A stretch of 64,000 nt of DNA from CBDCCT01 sp965214995 (GTDB lineage Bacteria; Deinococcota; Deinococci; Deinococcales; Trueperaceae). Below, one piece after another: positions 7,858-16,921 of this stretch. How positions within the stretch are numbered: position 1 is the stretch's first letter; every line of letters starts with the position of its first letter. Where the stretch lies: contig CBDCCT010000002.1 of NCBI GenBank assembly GCA_965214995.1, positions 5,766,001 to 5,830,000 of the forward strand, written 5' to 3'. The notes beneath the pieces are model-generated. The model worked only from the letters and a program-made list of their open reading frames with translations, searched no databases and had not been told where the DNA came from. The translations under genes were made by a program, and so were the position numbers.

Positions 7858-9750
7858 TTACGGTGCTCTAGCAACAGGCCGCTCGGGCGGGGTACAGGGG
7901 GCGTCCGCCGGTCGCCGCTCCCCCTGCCGCTCGTAGACGCGCATGAGGCCGCGCGGTTTGGAAACGTGAACCAGGTTGTAAGGTTGCAACTGCTCGAGCA
8001 GCCCCGCGATGTCCTCCTCGTACGCTTCAAAGGGTCCCCAAAAGAGCACGTAGTCAATGGAGCAGCCCGTCTCGGCTTCGTACCGTGAGAGGTCAATGCT
8101 AAAGGGCGGGTAGTCGAGGTGGCTCAAGCCCTCGGCCGTCTTGTCCGGGATGGTCTCCGAAGTTAGGTAAAGGTCGGGGCTGAGTTCGGGGCGCAGGCGC
8201 AGGGGAAAATAATCCTTGCGCGCCTGGTAGTTGCGCAAATCCGCGATGGTGCGTTCCAGCGCGATGTAGCCCGTTGCGCCGATAAAGGGGCTCAGGCGCA
8301 GTTCCGGGGCCATCTCACTGAGCCCGCTTTCCAGACTCGCGTCCCGGTCGTAGTTGTTGAGCGGGACCGCCAACACCGTCGAGCGGTCCTCGATGCTCCC
8401 CGCCGCCGAGACGTATTCTTTGAGGTCATAATTAAAGGTGGCGAAGATGGGCAGGTGGTAGAGCAGGCTGGCGGCGGAGAAGGCGAAACCCAGCAGCGCC
8501 GCGTGACGCCATAGGCGCGGCGTTAGGCGTTTGCTCGAGAGCCACAGGACGCTCAGGAGGTACAAAAAGGGCAAAAAACGCTCCGTTAGGAGGCCCACCT
8601 CTCCCAAGCGGCGTGGCGACCACAGCACGATAAGCGCGAACACTACAACCGCCGGCAGGAGTGTGTCGCCGAAGCCGCGCTCGCGCCGCCGCAGCGTGCG
8701 GTAGAGCGCCACCCCCACGAGAACAATTAGCAGCAGATTCCAAGGAAGCGTCACGAGCACGTCGGTAAAGGTGTAGGTGGTCAAGACGCGCTTGCCGACC
8801 GCCAAGGGCGACGAGGGCTGCGTCAAAAAGGTGCGAACCATGTCCCCCACGCTCACAAAGTTGGACAAGGACGCGTCCGAACTAGAGTCCCGACCCGTGG
8901 TGAGGAAAAAAGCGCCGATGAGCGCCACCACAGGAACAAAGGTGAGCAGGGTGCCGCCGAACTCGAGCAGCGCCGTTTTAGAAGAGTCGCGCTGCGTTAC
9001 ATGGCTCTGGGGCTCGAGGGGGCTGGCCTCTCCCCTATCTCTCCACCAAAGGGCCGCAAGAAATTTGAACGCGGCCATGACGCCGATAGCCAAAAGCGCG
9101 CTCGCCGCCGCGACCACGTGAACGAAATAGGACAGGAGCAAGAGGACGGCGAGGCCCACGCCCTTTGCCAGCGTCGGCCTCCGCGCGAGGGAAAGATAAA
9201 CCCCCACCGTGAACACAAAAACAACGAACCCCAGCGCGAGGTTGTAAAGCCCCAGTAACACGACGTATGAGTAGATAAAGGGGAAAACCAAGAAAACGGC
9301 CAAGAAGTTGCCCCGCACGCACCTCACCGCGAACAAGGTGGCGAGGGGCAGCGTCACGACGTAAAAACTCAAGATGAGCTTTTCGGCGACCAAGAGCGGC
9401 ATAAAAGTCCCCAACAAGACCAACAGGCCGTGGTAAAGCTGGTTGGTCGCAAAGCGCCACTGCGGATAGAAGAAGGTACTTAAAAAAGGCGCGTCGCCCC
9501 CGGCGAGTTCGGACAACACCGCCGCGGACCCCAAGTGAACGGGGCCGTCCGCGGTCGGGAAATAGGCAAAGAGCCCCAGCGGCAACAGGTAAAGCAGCGT
9601 CAGGAACGCAAAGTAGAGAACCCAGATGAGCCCTGCGCGCCTCAATCTTTGATACCCCAATCTTTTATGCCAGGGTGTTTCAAACACAGTAGCCAAACGC
9701 TTTCCCCCGTTCTTCGCCGACGTTTCGTGAACCACTAGGCTTTGAACCAA
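7858..9750 (-). CDS. Large polytopic membrane protein of unknown function (GT-C-like layout)
   Basis: This is a 630-residue protein with roughly a dozen hydrophobic segments between residues 40 and 440, followed by a soluble C-terminal domain of about 180 residues. An early periplasmic loop 'YFPTADGPVHLGSA' carries an Asp shortly after the first membrane segment, as in many GT-C glycosyltransferases that use lipid-linked sugars. I cannot name the family and the glycosyltransferase idea is inference. The start is uncertain. The longest frame begins with TTG, no ATG occurs before the first membrane segment, and a TTG at 9696 has a purine-rich GGGGGAAAG before it. It is transcribed alone, towards rpmE. 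Confidence 0.65.
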   Translation of the reverse strand: MVQSLVVHETSAKNGGKRLATVFETPWHKRLGYQRLRRAGLIWVLYFAFLTLLYLLPLGLFAYFPTADGPVHLGSAAVLSELAGGDAPFLSTFFYPQWRFATNQLYHGLLVLLGTFMPLLVAEKLILSFYVVTLPLATLFAVRCVRGNFLAVFLVFPFIYSYVVLLGLYNLALGFVVFVFTVGVYLSLARRPTLAKGVGLAVLLLLSYFVHVVAAASALLAIGVMAAFKFLAALWWRDRGEASPLEPQSHVTQRDSSKTALLEFGGTLLTFVPVVALIGAFFLTTGRDSSSDASLSNFVSVGDMVRTFLTQPSSPLAVGKRVLTTYTFTDVLVTLPWNLLLIVLVGVALYRTLRRRERGFGDTLLPAVVVFALIVLWSPRRLGEVGLLTERFLPFLYLLSVLWLSSKRLTPRLWRHAALLGFAFSAASLLYHLPIFATFNYDLKEYVSAAGSIEDRSTVLAVPLNNYDRDASLESGLSEMAPELRLSPFIGATGYIALERTIADLRNYQARKDYFPLRLRPELSPDLYLTSETIPDKTAEGLSHLDYPPFSIDLSRYEAETGCSIDYVLFWGPFEAYEEDIAGLLEQLQPYNLVHVSKPRGLMRVYERQGERRPADAPCTPPERPVARAP

Positions 9751-10045
9751 CGTCTATCTTGGTAGGTTGTTTTCGGCACGATTTAACGTGACGGTGAGTA
9801 GGCCCCCTCGCCAAAGTGTATCGCAAGTCAGTGACGTGGAAGCGTAAGAAACTGCGTAGGAAGGGTTCAAGGGCCGGAGGTAAGCCAGAGCGCATTAGGG
9901 GGGGCGCGGAGCCGATATATTGAATCTTTCGGGCGCGCCGCACCATCACGGGGCAATCTCCGTACCGCGTCAAAACGTGGGTGGGTGGCGGCGAGCGCCG
10001 CGTACATCATCACAACACACGACTTTTTTCTATCCCAAAAAGGCG
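9751..10045. other. Intergenic region between divergent genes
   Basis: About 300 bases with no supported gene. Short frames on both strands lack ribosome sites and family features. It should hold the promoter of the leftward membrane protein, but I could not pick one out. Confidence 0.5.
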
Positions 10046-10054
10046 TGCTATAGT
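10046..10054 (+). promoter_or_regulatory. Extended -10 promoter of the sphingolipid gene cluster
   Basis: TGcTATAGT is an extended -10 whose transcript would begin near 10061. That leaves a leader of about 30 bases containing GGAGG at 10083-10087 before the TTG start of the first gene. Confidence 0.55.
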
Positions 10055-10092
10055 GGCTCAGCACGTTTTACGTACGCCCTGTGGAGGACCCT

Positions 10093-11382
10093 TTGTCAGA
10101 CCTTGTCGAGAACACCCTGTTAGCCGGCCGGAGCCAAACGCGAACCGGTATCGCGGAACCGAACGAGCCCCCTGTAGGACGCGCCCCTAGAGCCGAGGAC
10201 GTGTTTGGCAAGGCGTTCGCCTTTACCAGAGCGGACGAGGCGGCGGCGGCCGGGATGCACCCCTACTTCAAGCCCATCGCCGCGCAGCACGGCGGCTCGG
10301 TCAAGGTCAACGGCCGGGAAATGGTCATCACGGGCTCGAACGACTATCTAGGGCTCACCCAGGACGCGCGCCTCAAAGAGGCGTCGCGGGACGCGCTCAA
10401 CACCTTTGGCACCTCCTGCACCGGGTCACGGTTTTTGACGGGCACGCTGACGCTTCACGAGACGCTCGAGCACCGCCTCGCCAACTTTTTGGGTGCCGAG
10501 GCGGCCTTGACCTTTAGCGCGGGCTATCTGGGCTCGCTCGCGGTGCTGAGCGCGCTCACGGGCCGCCACGACGTGCTCTACTTCGACCGCGAGAACCACG
10601 CCTGCCTTTACGACGGGGCCAGGCTCTCGTTCGGCGCGCTCCGCAAGTACGACCATAACGACTTAGGCGACTTAGAGCGGCTGCTCGAGAAAGACAAGGA
10701 CAAACCCGGCGGCCGCATGATAGTCACCGACGGCGTTTTTTCGATGAGCGGCCACATCGCCAACCTGCCCGGCCTGGTCGAGCTGGCGCGGGCTTACGGG
10801 GCCAGAGTCGTGGTGGACGACGCGCACGCGACGGGCGTGCTGGGCGCGCACGGGCGCGGCACGGCGGAGTATTTCGGGCTCGAGGACGAGGTCGACTTAA
10901 TCATCGGCACTTTCTCGAAGTCGTTCGCCTCGGTGGGCGGCTTTATGGCGGGCGAGCGCGCGGTGGTCAACTTTGTGAAACATAAAGCGCGGCCCTTTAT
11001 CTTTACCGCGGCCCTGCCCGCCATGCAGATGGCCGCCGCCCTGGAAGCGCTCAATATTATGGAGAGCGAGCCCTGGCACCGGGAAAAATTGTGGGAGAAC
11101 GTTGACCGCTTCCGCGGCGGCATGGACGAGCTTGGCTTCAACACGCTCGGCTCAGAAACGCCCATCGTGCCCGTGCTGGTCGGACCCGACGACCTCACCA
11201 TGATGTTCTGGCGCGGGCTCTGGGACGAGGGCGTCTTTACCACCCCCGCGCTGCCGCCCGGCGTGCCCGTGGGCCAGAGCATCATTCGCACCTCGGTCAA
11301 CGCCAACCACACCGAGGCGCAGCTAGAAAGGCTGCTCAACGCCTTTGCCACCGTCGGCAAGCGGCTGGGCGTCATCGGCTAG
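10093..11382 (+). CDS. spt: Serine palmitoyltransferase-like alpha-oxoamine synthase
   Basis: This PLP enzyme would join serine and a fatty acyl thioester to give 3-ketosphinganine, the first step of sphingolipid synthesis. The fold motifs are complete. 'SNDYLGLT' is followed by 'VVVDDAHATG' and the PLP lysine in 'GTFSKSFASVGGF' (Lys about 276). The 'TFSKSFASVGG' form and the N-terminal 'GMHPYFKPIAA' segment fit serine palmitoyltransferases better than 8-amino-7-oxononanoate or glycine C-acetyltransferases. I prefer the TTG start because GGAGG sits five bases before it. GTG 10081 is the alternative. Next come an acyltransferase resembling bacterial ceramide synthase and an SDR. No acyl carrier protein gene is nearby, unlike in several known loci. 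Confidence 0.85.
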   Translation: MSDLVENTLLAGRSQTRTGIAEPNEPPVGRAPRAEDVFGKAFAFTRADEAAAAGMHPYFKPIAAQHGGSVKVNGREMVITGSNDYLGLTQDARLKEASRDALNTFGTSCTGSRFLTGTLTLHETLEHRLANFLGAEAALTFSAGYLGSLAVLSALTGRHDVLYFDRENHACLYDGARLSFGALRKYDHNDLGDLERLLEKDKDKPGGRMIVTDGVFSMSGHIANLPGLVELARAYGARVVVDDAHATGVLGAHGRGTAEYFGLEDEVDLIIGTFSKSFASVGGFMAGERAVVNFVKHKARPFIFTAALPAMQMAAALEALNIMESEPWHREKLWENVDRFRGGMDELGFNTLGSETPIVPVLVGPDDLTMMFWRGLWDEGVFTTPALPPGVPVGQSIIRTSVNANHTEAQLERLLNAFATVGKRLGVIG

Positions 11383-11421
11383 GCGGCGCGTCCGTTAGGC
11401 TAATGGCTGAAACGCGGATGT

Positions 11422-12588
11422 ATGGTTGAGACGCAGGTTGATAAACAAAAACGTGGCGTCGGGGAAGGCCAGGGCGGGGTTCAGATACGCGCGGTGGGCT
11501 CACGTAGCGACCTCAAACGATTTATTGACTACCCTTATCAAAAATACAAGAACGACCCCCACTGGGTGCCGCCGCTACGCATGAGCGAGTGGGAAAGGTT
11601 CAATCCCAAGAAAAATCCCTTTTACGCGCACGCCCGCATGGACCTCTTCCTGGCGGAGCGTAACGGCGAGATGGTCGGGCGCGTCGCCGCCATCGACGAC
11701 GACCTTCATAACAAAACGCACGGCGACAACTTAGCCTTCTTCGGCTTTTTCGAGGCGGCGGACGAGGGAGCGGCGGGGGCGCTTTTGGCCCACGTCGAGG
11801 CGTGGGCTGGAAAACTCGGCAGGAGCGCCCTGCGCGGGCCCATGAACCCTTCGCTAAACGACAGCGCGGGCTTTCAGATTGACGCTTTCGACACCGACCC
11901 TTATCTAATGATGACGGGCAATCCGCCGGAGTATCCACGCTACGTTGAACGCGCAGGTTTTGCGAAAGTAAAAGACCTCTACGCCTGGATGTTCGACCAT
12001 TACAAGAGCGACTTCGAGCGGCTCCACCGCCTCGCGGAGCGGGTGAGAAAGCGCTATCATCCGACCGTACGCACGCCCGACATCAAAAACCACTTTGAGG
12101 ACGAACTCGGCATTGTCAAACATTTCTACAACGAGGTCTGGGAGCACAACTGGGGCTTTGTGAAATATACGGACGCGGAGTTCGACCACCTCGCGGCGGA
12201 ACTCAAGCTCATCGTTGACCCCGACGTGGTGATTTTCTTGGAGCTTAACGGCAGCGTTGTAGGCCTAGCGCTCGTCCTCCCCAACCTCAATCAGGTCTTC
12301 AAGAAGATGAATGGGCGGCTCTTGCCTTTCGGCTTCGTTCACTACCTGAACCGCAAAAACATTGTCAGCGAGGCCCGTCTTCCCATTCTCGGCGTTGTCC
12401 CCGAGCACCGACGCAAGGGGTTGGAGCTTGTTTTGATTGACGAGGTCATCAAACGCACGAGGGCCAAAGGCTACATGCGCGGCGAGTGTTCCTGGATTTT
12501 GGAAAACAACGACGAAATGAACAAGGGCATCGCCGCGGCGGGCGCGGAGCTTTATAAAAAGTACCGTATCTACCAGAAGGAGCTTTAG
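11422..12588 (+). CDS. Bacterial ceramide synthase-like GNAT-fold acyltransferase
   Basis: This 388-residue protein matches the plan of the bCerS acyltransferase of Caulobacter, which N-acylates the sphingoid base. It is commonly annotated as a hypothetical or N-acetyltransferase protein. The early 'FIDYPYQKYKNDPHWVPPLR' segment, 'GRVAAIDD' strand, 'RGPMNPSLNDSAGFQIDAFD' stretch and late acyl-CoA-site-like 'LGVVPEHRRKG' all occur in the expected order. The start is ATG 11422, with 39 bases from the previous stop and no strong ribosome site. The position right after the serine palmitoyltransferase-like gene supports the role. Substrate chain length and order of action relative to the reductase are unknown. 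Confidence 0.78.
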   Translation: MVETQVDKQKRGVGEGQGGVQIRAVGSRSDLKRFIDYPYQKYKNDPHWVPPLRMSEWERFNPKKNPFYAHARMDLFLAERNGEMVGRVAAIDDDLHNKTHGDNLAFFGFFEAADEGAAGALLAHVEAWAGKLGRSALRGPMNPSLNDSAGFQIDAFDTDPYLMMTGNPPEYPRYVERAGFAKVKDLYAWMFDHYKSDFERLHRLAERVRKRYHPTVRTPDIKNHFEDELGIVKHFYNEVWEHNWGFVKYTDAEFDHLAAELKLIVDPDVVIFLELNGSVVGLALVLPNLNQVFKKMNGRLLPFGFVHYLNRKNIVSEARLPILGVVPEHRRKGLELVLIDEVIKRTRAKGYMRGECSWILENNDEMNKGIAAAGAELYKKYRIYQKEL

Positions 12589-12673
12589 GCGCTTTTTACA
12601 TCCGAACGCGATTGAACCTGCCGCCCTGAAGCGCGTGAAATTATCCCTGTGAAACTTTCATGAAGCTACCCCT

Positions 12674-13429
12674 ATGAAACGCTCTCCCCAAGCGAGCGCA
12701 CCTCCCGCGGAAGACGTTCGCGCGCTCTTCGTCCAGCGTCACAGCGCCGCGGAGGGCGGGGGCACCTTCAAGCTGAGCGCTTACCTTCTGGCGATGCTCC
12801 TCCTACAAATCGCCTATTGGTATCTGGCGATTCCCGGCCCTCACCTGTTGGGAGACGCGCCGCGCACCCTGGCAAGTGCTCTCTCCATTGTCGCTTGGAC
12901 GTTCGGGCTTTTTTTCGCGGCTCCCCTCCTGCTCATGGCGCTCTTCGGGGACGGGCCGCGACGGGCGGGTTTGGTGCTTGGCGATGTGCGCTTCGGTGTG
13001 CCCCTCACGCTTCTAGGCGGAGCCGTCGCTGTGGGGGTTATGTACGTGAGCGCGACCGACGCGTCGCTTCAGGCGGTCTATCCGTGGGCGGGAAGCTGGC
13101 CGGGAGAATCGTATGGCACCCTCGCGGCGTGGCTTGGGCTGCGGCTGGTGTACTACACCGCGTTCGAGTTTTTTTTCCGCGGTTTTATGCTGCGCGGGCT
13201 CGAGCCCTTCTGGGGCCTCGGCACCGCTTTGTGGGTGCAAACGCTCTCGTCGGTCCTCATCCACGTCGGCAGCCCCCTGCCCGAACTCCTGGGCGCGATT
13301 CCCGCCGAGCTTCTTTTCGGCGTGGTGGCGGTGCGCGGGCGTTCGCTGCTGTGGCCCATCCTGCTCCACCTCGTCATCGGCTTCTCGACGGACGTGTTTT
13401 CGCTCTTTCATCAGGGGTTGCTGCTCTGA
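12674..13429 (+). CDS. CPBP-family intramembrane protein with altered active-site motif
   Basis: This 251-residue protein has about six to seven membrane segments and the CPBP (CAAX protease / bacteriocin-processing) architecture. The usual motif EExxxR appears as F164-E165-x3-R169 ('FEFFFRG'), so the first glutamate is replaced by phenylalanine. The later helices keep 'SSVLIHVGSPLPELLGAIPAELLFG' with a His, and 'PILLHLVIGFS'. Because both glutamates are normally needed, the protein may not be a protease, or may work differently. It sits inside the sphingolipid-like operon, 85 bases after the acyltransferase gene. A membrane role in lipid handling is inference. Confidence 0.75.
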   Translation: MKRSPQASAPPAEDVRALFVQRHSAAEGGGTFKLSAYLLAMLLLQIAYWYLAIPGPHLLGDAPRTLASALSIVAWTFGLFFAAPLLLMALFGDGPRRAGLVLGDVRFGVPLTLLGGAVAVGVMYVSATDASLQAVYPWAGSWPGESYGTLAAWLGLRLVYYTAFEFFFRGFMLRGLEPFWGLGTALWVQTLSSVLIHVGSPLPELLGAIPAELLFGVVAVRGRSLLWPILLHLVIGFSTDVFSLFHQGLLL

Positions 13430-13491
13430 ACGGTGTTGTCCTCGAGAGGGACGGTAAAAGGGCGTGAAGGGCCCCTTGTGAGGTTAAGGCC

Positions 13492-14496
13492 ATGAGGGCG
13501 CTCGTCACGGGCGCGCACGGCTTTATCGGCTCCCACCTCTGCGAGCGGCTGCTGGAGGCGGGCGTTGAGCTTCGGGCGCTGGTAAGCCCCTGGGGAAGTC
13601 TGGAAAATTTAGGGACGGTGTTGAATGAACTCGAGCTCACCCGCGCCGATATTACCGACGAAAAGCAGTTGAGAGGGGTGTGCGAGGGCGTAGACGTTGT
13701 TTTTCACGCGGCGGCTCGAGTGGCCGACTGGGGGCCGTGGGAGGCGTTTTACAAAACCAACGTGCTGGGCACGCGTAACTTGCTGCGCGAGGCCGAGCGG
13801 GGCGGGGTGCGGCGTTTTGTGCTCGTCTCGAGCGTGGCCGTTTTTCCCTACACGGGTTTCCGCAACGCCGACGCGCGCCTCTTGCCCCGCCAAGCTCGTG
13901 GTGTTCGTGGCGGCGGGGCCTACGCCCGCTCGAAAATCGCTGCCGAGGATGCGGTGCTGGGGGCGGGGCTCGAGGGGGGGCTCGAGGGCGTCGTCGTCCG
14001 CCCCGGCCTGCTGCCCTTCGGCCCGCGCGACGCCAACTTTGAGCGGGTGGTGGGGGCCTTGAAGCGCGGCCTGCTCCCGCTGGTCGACGGCGGGCGGGCG
14101 GTTGTCAACACGGCATACGTGGAGAACTTGGTCGAAGGGCTCCTCTTAACGGGCACGGTGCCGGAGGCCGCGGGACGGGCGTACGTGATTGCGGACGCAG
14201 GCGGCCCCGACTGGCGCGAGTTTTTCGGAGTGCTCGCCGGGCACTTGGACGCGCCCCAGCCGCGCCTCAACGTGCCTGGCAGGCTACCGAGCGTTGCCGC
14301 GCGCCCCGTGGAAGCCCTTTGGGCGACCCTGGCCCCCAAAACGGAGCCCCCCCTCACGCGCTACCGCGCGGACCTCATGCGGCGGGACGTGCATTTTTCG
14401 CTTCACCACGCGTTTGATGAACTGGGATACGAGCCGCGGGTGAGTTGGCAGGAAGGTCTGGCGCGCACGGTCGCCGCGATGGGAGCGGCGGGGTGA
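13492..14496 (+). CDS. Extended SDR (NAD-dependent epimerase/reductase), candidate ceramide reductase
   Basis: This 334-residue extended short-chain dehydrogenase has the nucleotide motif 'GAHGFIGSHL' at residues 7-16, the catalytic 'YARSK', and a Ser strand 'VLVSSVAVFPYTG'. In Caulobacter a related epimerase-like SDR, CerR, reduces the 3-keto group of the sphingoid or ceramide intermediate. The neighbourhood here, with serine palmitoyltransferase-like and ceramide-synthase-like genes upstream, makes the same job likely. Family alone would also allow 3-beta-hydroxysteroid-type or sugar substrates. GAGG precedes ATG 13492. There is a GGGG-rich, repetitive stretch 'GAGLEGGLEG' mid-protein. Confidence 0.72.
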   Translation: MRALVTGAHGFIGSHLCERLLEAGVELRALVSPWGSLENLGTVLNELELTRADITDEKQLRGVCEGVDVVFHAAARVADWGPWEAFYKTNVLGTRNLLREAERGGVRRFVLVSSVAVFPYTGFRNADARLLPRQARGVRGGGAYARSKIAAEDAVLGAGLEGGLEGVVVRPGLLPFGPRDANFERVVGALKRGLLPLVDGGRAVVNTAYVENLVEGLLLTGTVPEAAGRAYVIADAGGPDWREFFGVLAGHLDAPQPRLNVPGRLPSVAARPVEALWATLAPKTEPPLTRYRADLMRRDVHFSLHHAFDELGYEPRVSWQEGLARTVAAMGAAG

Positions 14497-14513
14497 GCCA
14501 GCGAGGTTTTACC

Positions 14514-14522
14514 TGCTACAAT
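14514..14522 (+). promoter_or_regulatory. Extended -10 of a leaderless promoter for the MGDG-like glycosyltransferase
   Basis: TGcTACAAT ends eight bases before ATG 14531. Transcription would begin at or just before the start codon, and no ribosome site is present. The second half of the sphingolipid locus could therefore be transcribed separately. Confidence 0.55.
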
Positions 14523-14530
14523 TGTCCGCT

Positions 14531-15712
14531 ATGACCGCTCCCGCACAGCATAAAAAGATTCTTTTCGCCACCATCGCGGCGGGCGGCTCGCACGTGAGCA
14601 GCGCGCAGGCGATGAAGGAGGCGTTGGAGGCGCGTTATCCTGAGCGGTTTGGGCTCGAGCTATACGAGCCCATGAAGGCTTACGGTTTTGAGGCACTCGA
14701 CACGCGGCACAAGGAATCGTGGCGCTGGGCGCTCGCCCATCCGTGGACGGTGGTGTGGGGCCAGCGCGTCATCGACAGCGTGCCGCGCGTCTCGGTTGCT
14801 TTTCACCGCCGGATGCTGCGCCCCTTTGCGGCTCGAGCCGCGGAGGTGCTGCGTAAAGACCCGCCCGCTTTGATTGTCGTCAACCACGGCTGGCTCACCG
14901 TGGCGTTTACGATGAGCCAGCGTCACTTCGGCCTGGACGTGCCCGTGCTCACCTTTCAAACTTCGACTTTGGACGTGACCGCGCTGTGGGCCGACCCCGA
15001 CGCGGAACGCTTTTTGGTGGGCTCGCCGGTCGCCAAAAGCGGGCTCGTCAAGCTCGGCGTGAGTGGCGACAAGATTGACGTGGTCGGCTACCCGGTCAGG
15101 CGGTCTTTTTTGGAGGCTCCGGGCAAAACCCAGGCGCGCGCTGCGCTCGGCCTACAAGACACCTTCACCTGCCTCGTCTCGCTCGGCGGCGAGGGCGTCG
15201 GCGGCAACCCGGTGGAGGTCGTGGCAGCGCTTCGCACGTTGCCGCATGTTCAGGTGGTCGTCATCGCGGGACGCAACGAGGCGCTCAAAGAGGCGCTCGA
15301 GCCCTGGTCAGCCGACCCCCTGGTGCGCGTCGAGGGCTTCGTTGACAATATGGCCGACTTCGTCGCCGCCTGCGACTTAGTCATTGGCAAAACGGGTCCC
15401 GCCGCGGTTTTTGAGGCGCTGGCGGTGGGCCGTCCCGTGCTGGCGACCCGCCGGTCGGGCGGCGTCGAGAACTTGTTCATCCGCTTTTTAGAAACCAAGG
15501 GGCTGGGCCGCTACACCCCGACGACGGACACGCTTTTGGAAACCGTGCGGGCTTATCAGGCTTCGCCCGAGACCTTAGATGACGTGGCCGCGCGCGCCGC
15601 GGCGCTCGACTTTCCCGGCATGAGCGCGCGCGTCGCCGACTACCTCGCCCACTACGCCCTGACCGGCGAGCCCGACCTCTCGCTGCGGGGTGAGGGTGTC
15701 GTTTGGACATGA
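14531..15712 (+). CDS. MGDG synthase-like family 28 glycosyltransferase
   Basis: This 393-residue GT-B glycosyltransferase would transfer a sugar from a nucleotide donor to a lipid at the membrane face. The N-terminal domain starts with 'ATIAAGGSHVSSAQAMKEAL', the MGDG-synthase signature, with an acceptor-side 'VVNHGWLTVAF' strand. The C-terminal donor domain has 'VSLGGEGVGGNP' and 'GKTGPAAVFEALAVGRPVLATR', as in MurG and MGDG synthases. ATG 14531 is preferred over an in-frame TTG at 14522 because of the leaderless promoter. In this context the acceptor may be a ceramide rather than diacylglycerol, which is inference. Confidence 0.82.
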   Translation: MTAPAQHKKILFATIAAGGSHVSSAQAMKEALEARYPERFGLELYEPMKAYGFEALDTRHKESWRWALAHPWTVVWGQRVIDSVPRVSVAFHRRMLRPFAARAAEVLRKDPPALIVVNHGWLTVAFTMSQRHFGLDVPVLTFQTSTLDVTALWADPDAERFLVGSPVAKSGLVKLGVSGDKIDVVGYPVRRSFLEAPGKTQARAALGLQDTFTCLVSLGGEGVGGNPVEVVAALRTLPHVQVVVIAGRNEALKEALEPWSADPLVRVEGFVDNMADFVAACDLVIGKTGPAAVFEALAVGRPVLATRRSGGVENLFIRFLETKGLGRYTPTTDTLLETVRAYQASPETLDDVAARAAALDFPGMSARVADYLAHYALTGEPDLSLRGEGVVWT

Positions 15713-15749
15713 TTCAGCCGCTCGAGTACCGCCAAGTGGGAAGTCGGGT

Positions 15750-16763
15750 GTGAAAAGGCGCGTCTGGGGCGCGCTCCTGCTCTCGCTCGCGCTGGGTCTC
15801 GGCAGCCTCTGGTTGGTCCTGCCCAGCACCTTTGGCGCGGGCATGGTGGGCGCGCTGCGGACCCTGCGCTGGGGCTATCTCGCGCTCGCGCTGGGAATCA
15901 TTCTCGCGTGGTGGGGCGTCAGCGGCTGGCGCATGAAGCTGCTCGTTCACACCGTGGGCTCCCGAATCACGCTCCTGCAGGGCGTACAGACGACCATCAT
16001 CGGCACGTTTTCCGCCGCCGTGACCCCGTCGGGGGGCGGCAACGCGGTCGGCATCGCTTGGCTGCTCACGCGCTTTAACGTGCCCCTTCAGCGCGCGGTG
16101 GTCGTGTCCGTGCTGCTCGCGGTGCTGGACATGTCGTTTTTCGCGCTGGCGGTGCCTCTGGCGTTTCTCTACCTGCTCACGCAGGACGTCCGCCTGCCCA
16201 TCGACAACTTGGGCGTTCTTATCGTGCCTTTTTCGCTCGCCGCGCTCGCGCTTTCATATTTGCTCGTGTTCCGGCTGCGCTACGCCACCACGCTTCTCAA
16301 AAGACTCTTGCGGCTGCCCCTCTTGTCAAGATTTGAGGCACCCTTGAGCAAGTTTTTGGACGACCTCGAGCTCGCCAGCCGCTCGTTCGCCGCCACGCCT
16401 CTTCCTCTACACATAAGTCTTTACGCGCTCACGGCGCTCTCGAGGGTGCTCTTTTTCCTCGTCCTCAACGCCGCCCTGACCGCCGTCAACTTAGACTTTA
16501 GCCAAGGGGCGGTCTTGGCGCTACAAATGATAGTCCACGCCTTTGCTTTTTTGGTGCCGACGCCGGGCGCGAGCGGTTATCAAGAGGCCGCCTACTCGCT
16601 GCTGCTCAAAAACGGCGACACCAGCGCGCTCTCGCTCGGCATCGTGCTGTGGCGCTTTCTCACCTTTTATCTTTACTTTTTGCTGGGACCCCCGGTAGGC
16701 GGTCTGGCGCTCTTCCGGCCCCGGCTCGAGACGCCGTCATCCACCCCAAAAGACGCGCTTTAG
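15750..16763 (+). CDS. UPF0104 / lysylphosphatidylglycerol synthase TM-region-like membrane protein
   Basis: This protein of about 337 residues has eight or so membrane segments and the family signature near the C-terminus, 'FLVPTPGASGYQEAAYSLLL', preceded by the 'SAAVTPSGGGNAVGIAWLL' loop. Relatives form the membrane half of MprF, which flips lysyl-phosphatidylglycerol, and stand alone beside many lipid glycosyltransferases. A role in moving the glycolipid made by the upstream enzyme is plausible. I place the start at GTG 15750, because the longer frame from 15690 overlaps the previous gene and adds an unlikely N-terminus. It is the last gene of the rightward cluster. Confidence 0.75.
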   Translation: MKRRVWGALLLSLALGLGSLWLVLPSTFGAGMVGALRTLRWGYLALALGIILAWWGVSGWRMKLLVHTVGSRITLLQGVQTTIIGTFSAAVTPSGGGNAVGIAWLLTRFNVPLQRAVVVSVLLAVLDMSFFALAVPLAFLYLLTQDVRLPIDNLGVLIVPFSLAALALSYLLVFRLRYATTLLKRLLRLPLLSRFEAPLSKFLDDLELASRSFAATPLPLHISLYALTALSRVLFFLVLNAALTAVNLDFSQGAVLALQMIVHAFAFLVPTPGASGYQEAAYSLLLKNGDTSALSLGIVLWRFLTFYLYFLLGPPVGGLALFRPRLETPSSTPKDAL

Positions 16764-16770
16764 CGCCTGA

Positions 16771-16802
16771 CACTTATCACTGACCACTACTCACTCGCCA
16801 CT
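16771..16802. repeat. Degenerate intergenic CACT/ACCACT repeat
   Basis: A run of imperfect short units (TATCACTGACCACTACTCACT and flanks) lies in the convergent gap between two genes. The same kind of sequence recurs in reverse orientation at 28708-28735. The rest of this 158-base gap holds nothing I recognise. Confidence 0.5.
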
Positions 16803-16921
16803 GTAAGTTGTAGTTCTCATCCACACCGTGTCTATCAGCGCAGGTATATCTCTTGAACTGCGTCCTGGACGGTCTAGACGGTAATATGTAAAATGAATCT
16901 TCCTAAACCAGATAATACCTG

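Noticed and set aside
13013..13467. Long overlapping frames on both strands within CPBP and neighbouring genes
   Set aside because: High-GC genes leave long antisense and shifted frames. These are Arg/Pro/Ala-rich shadows without start signals.
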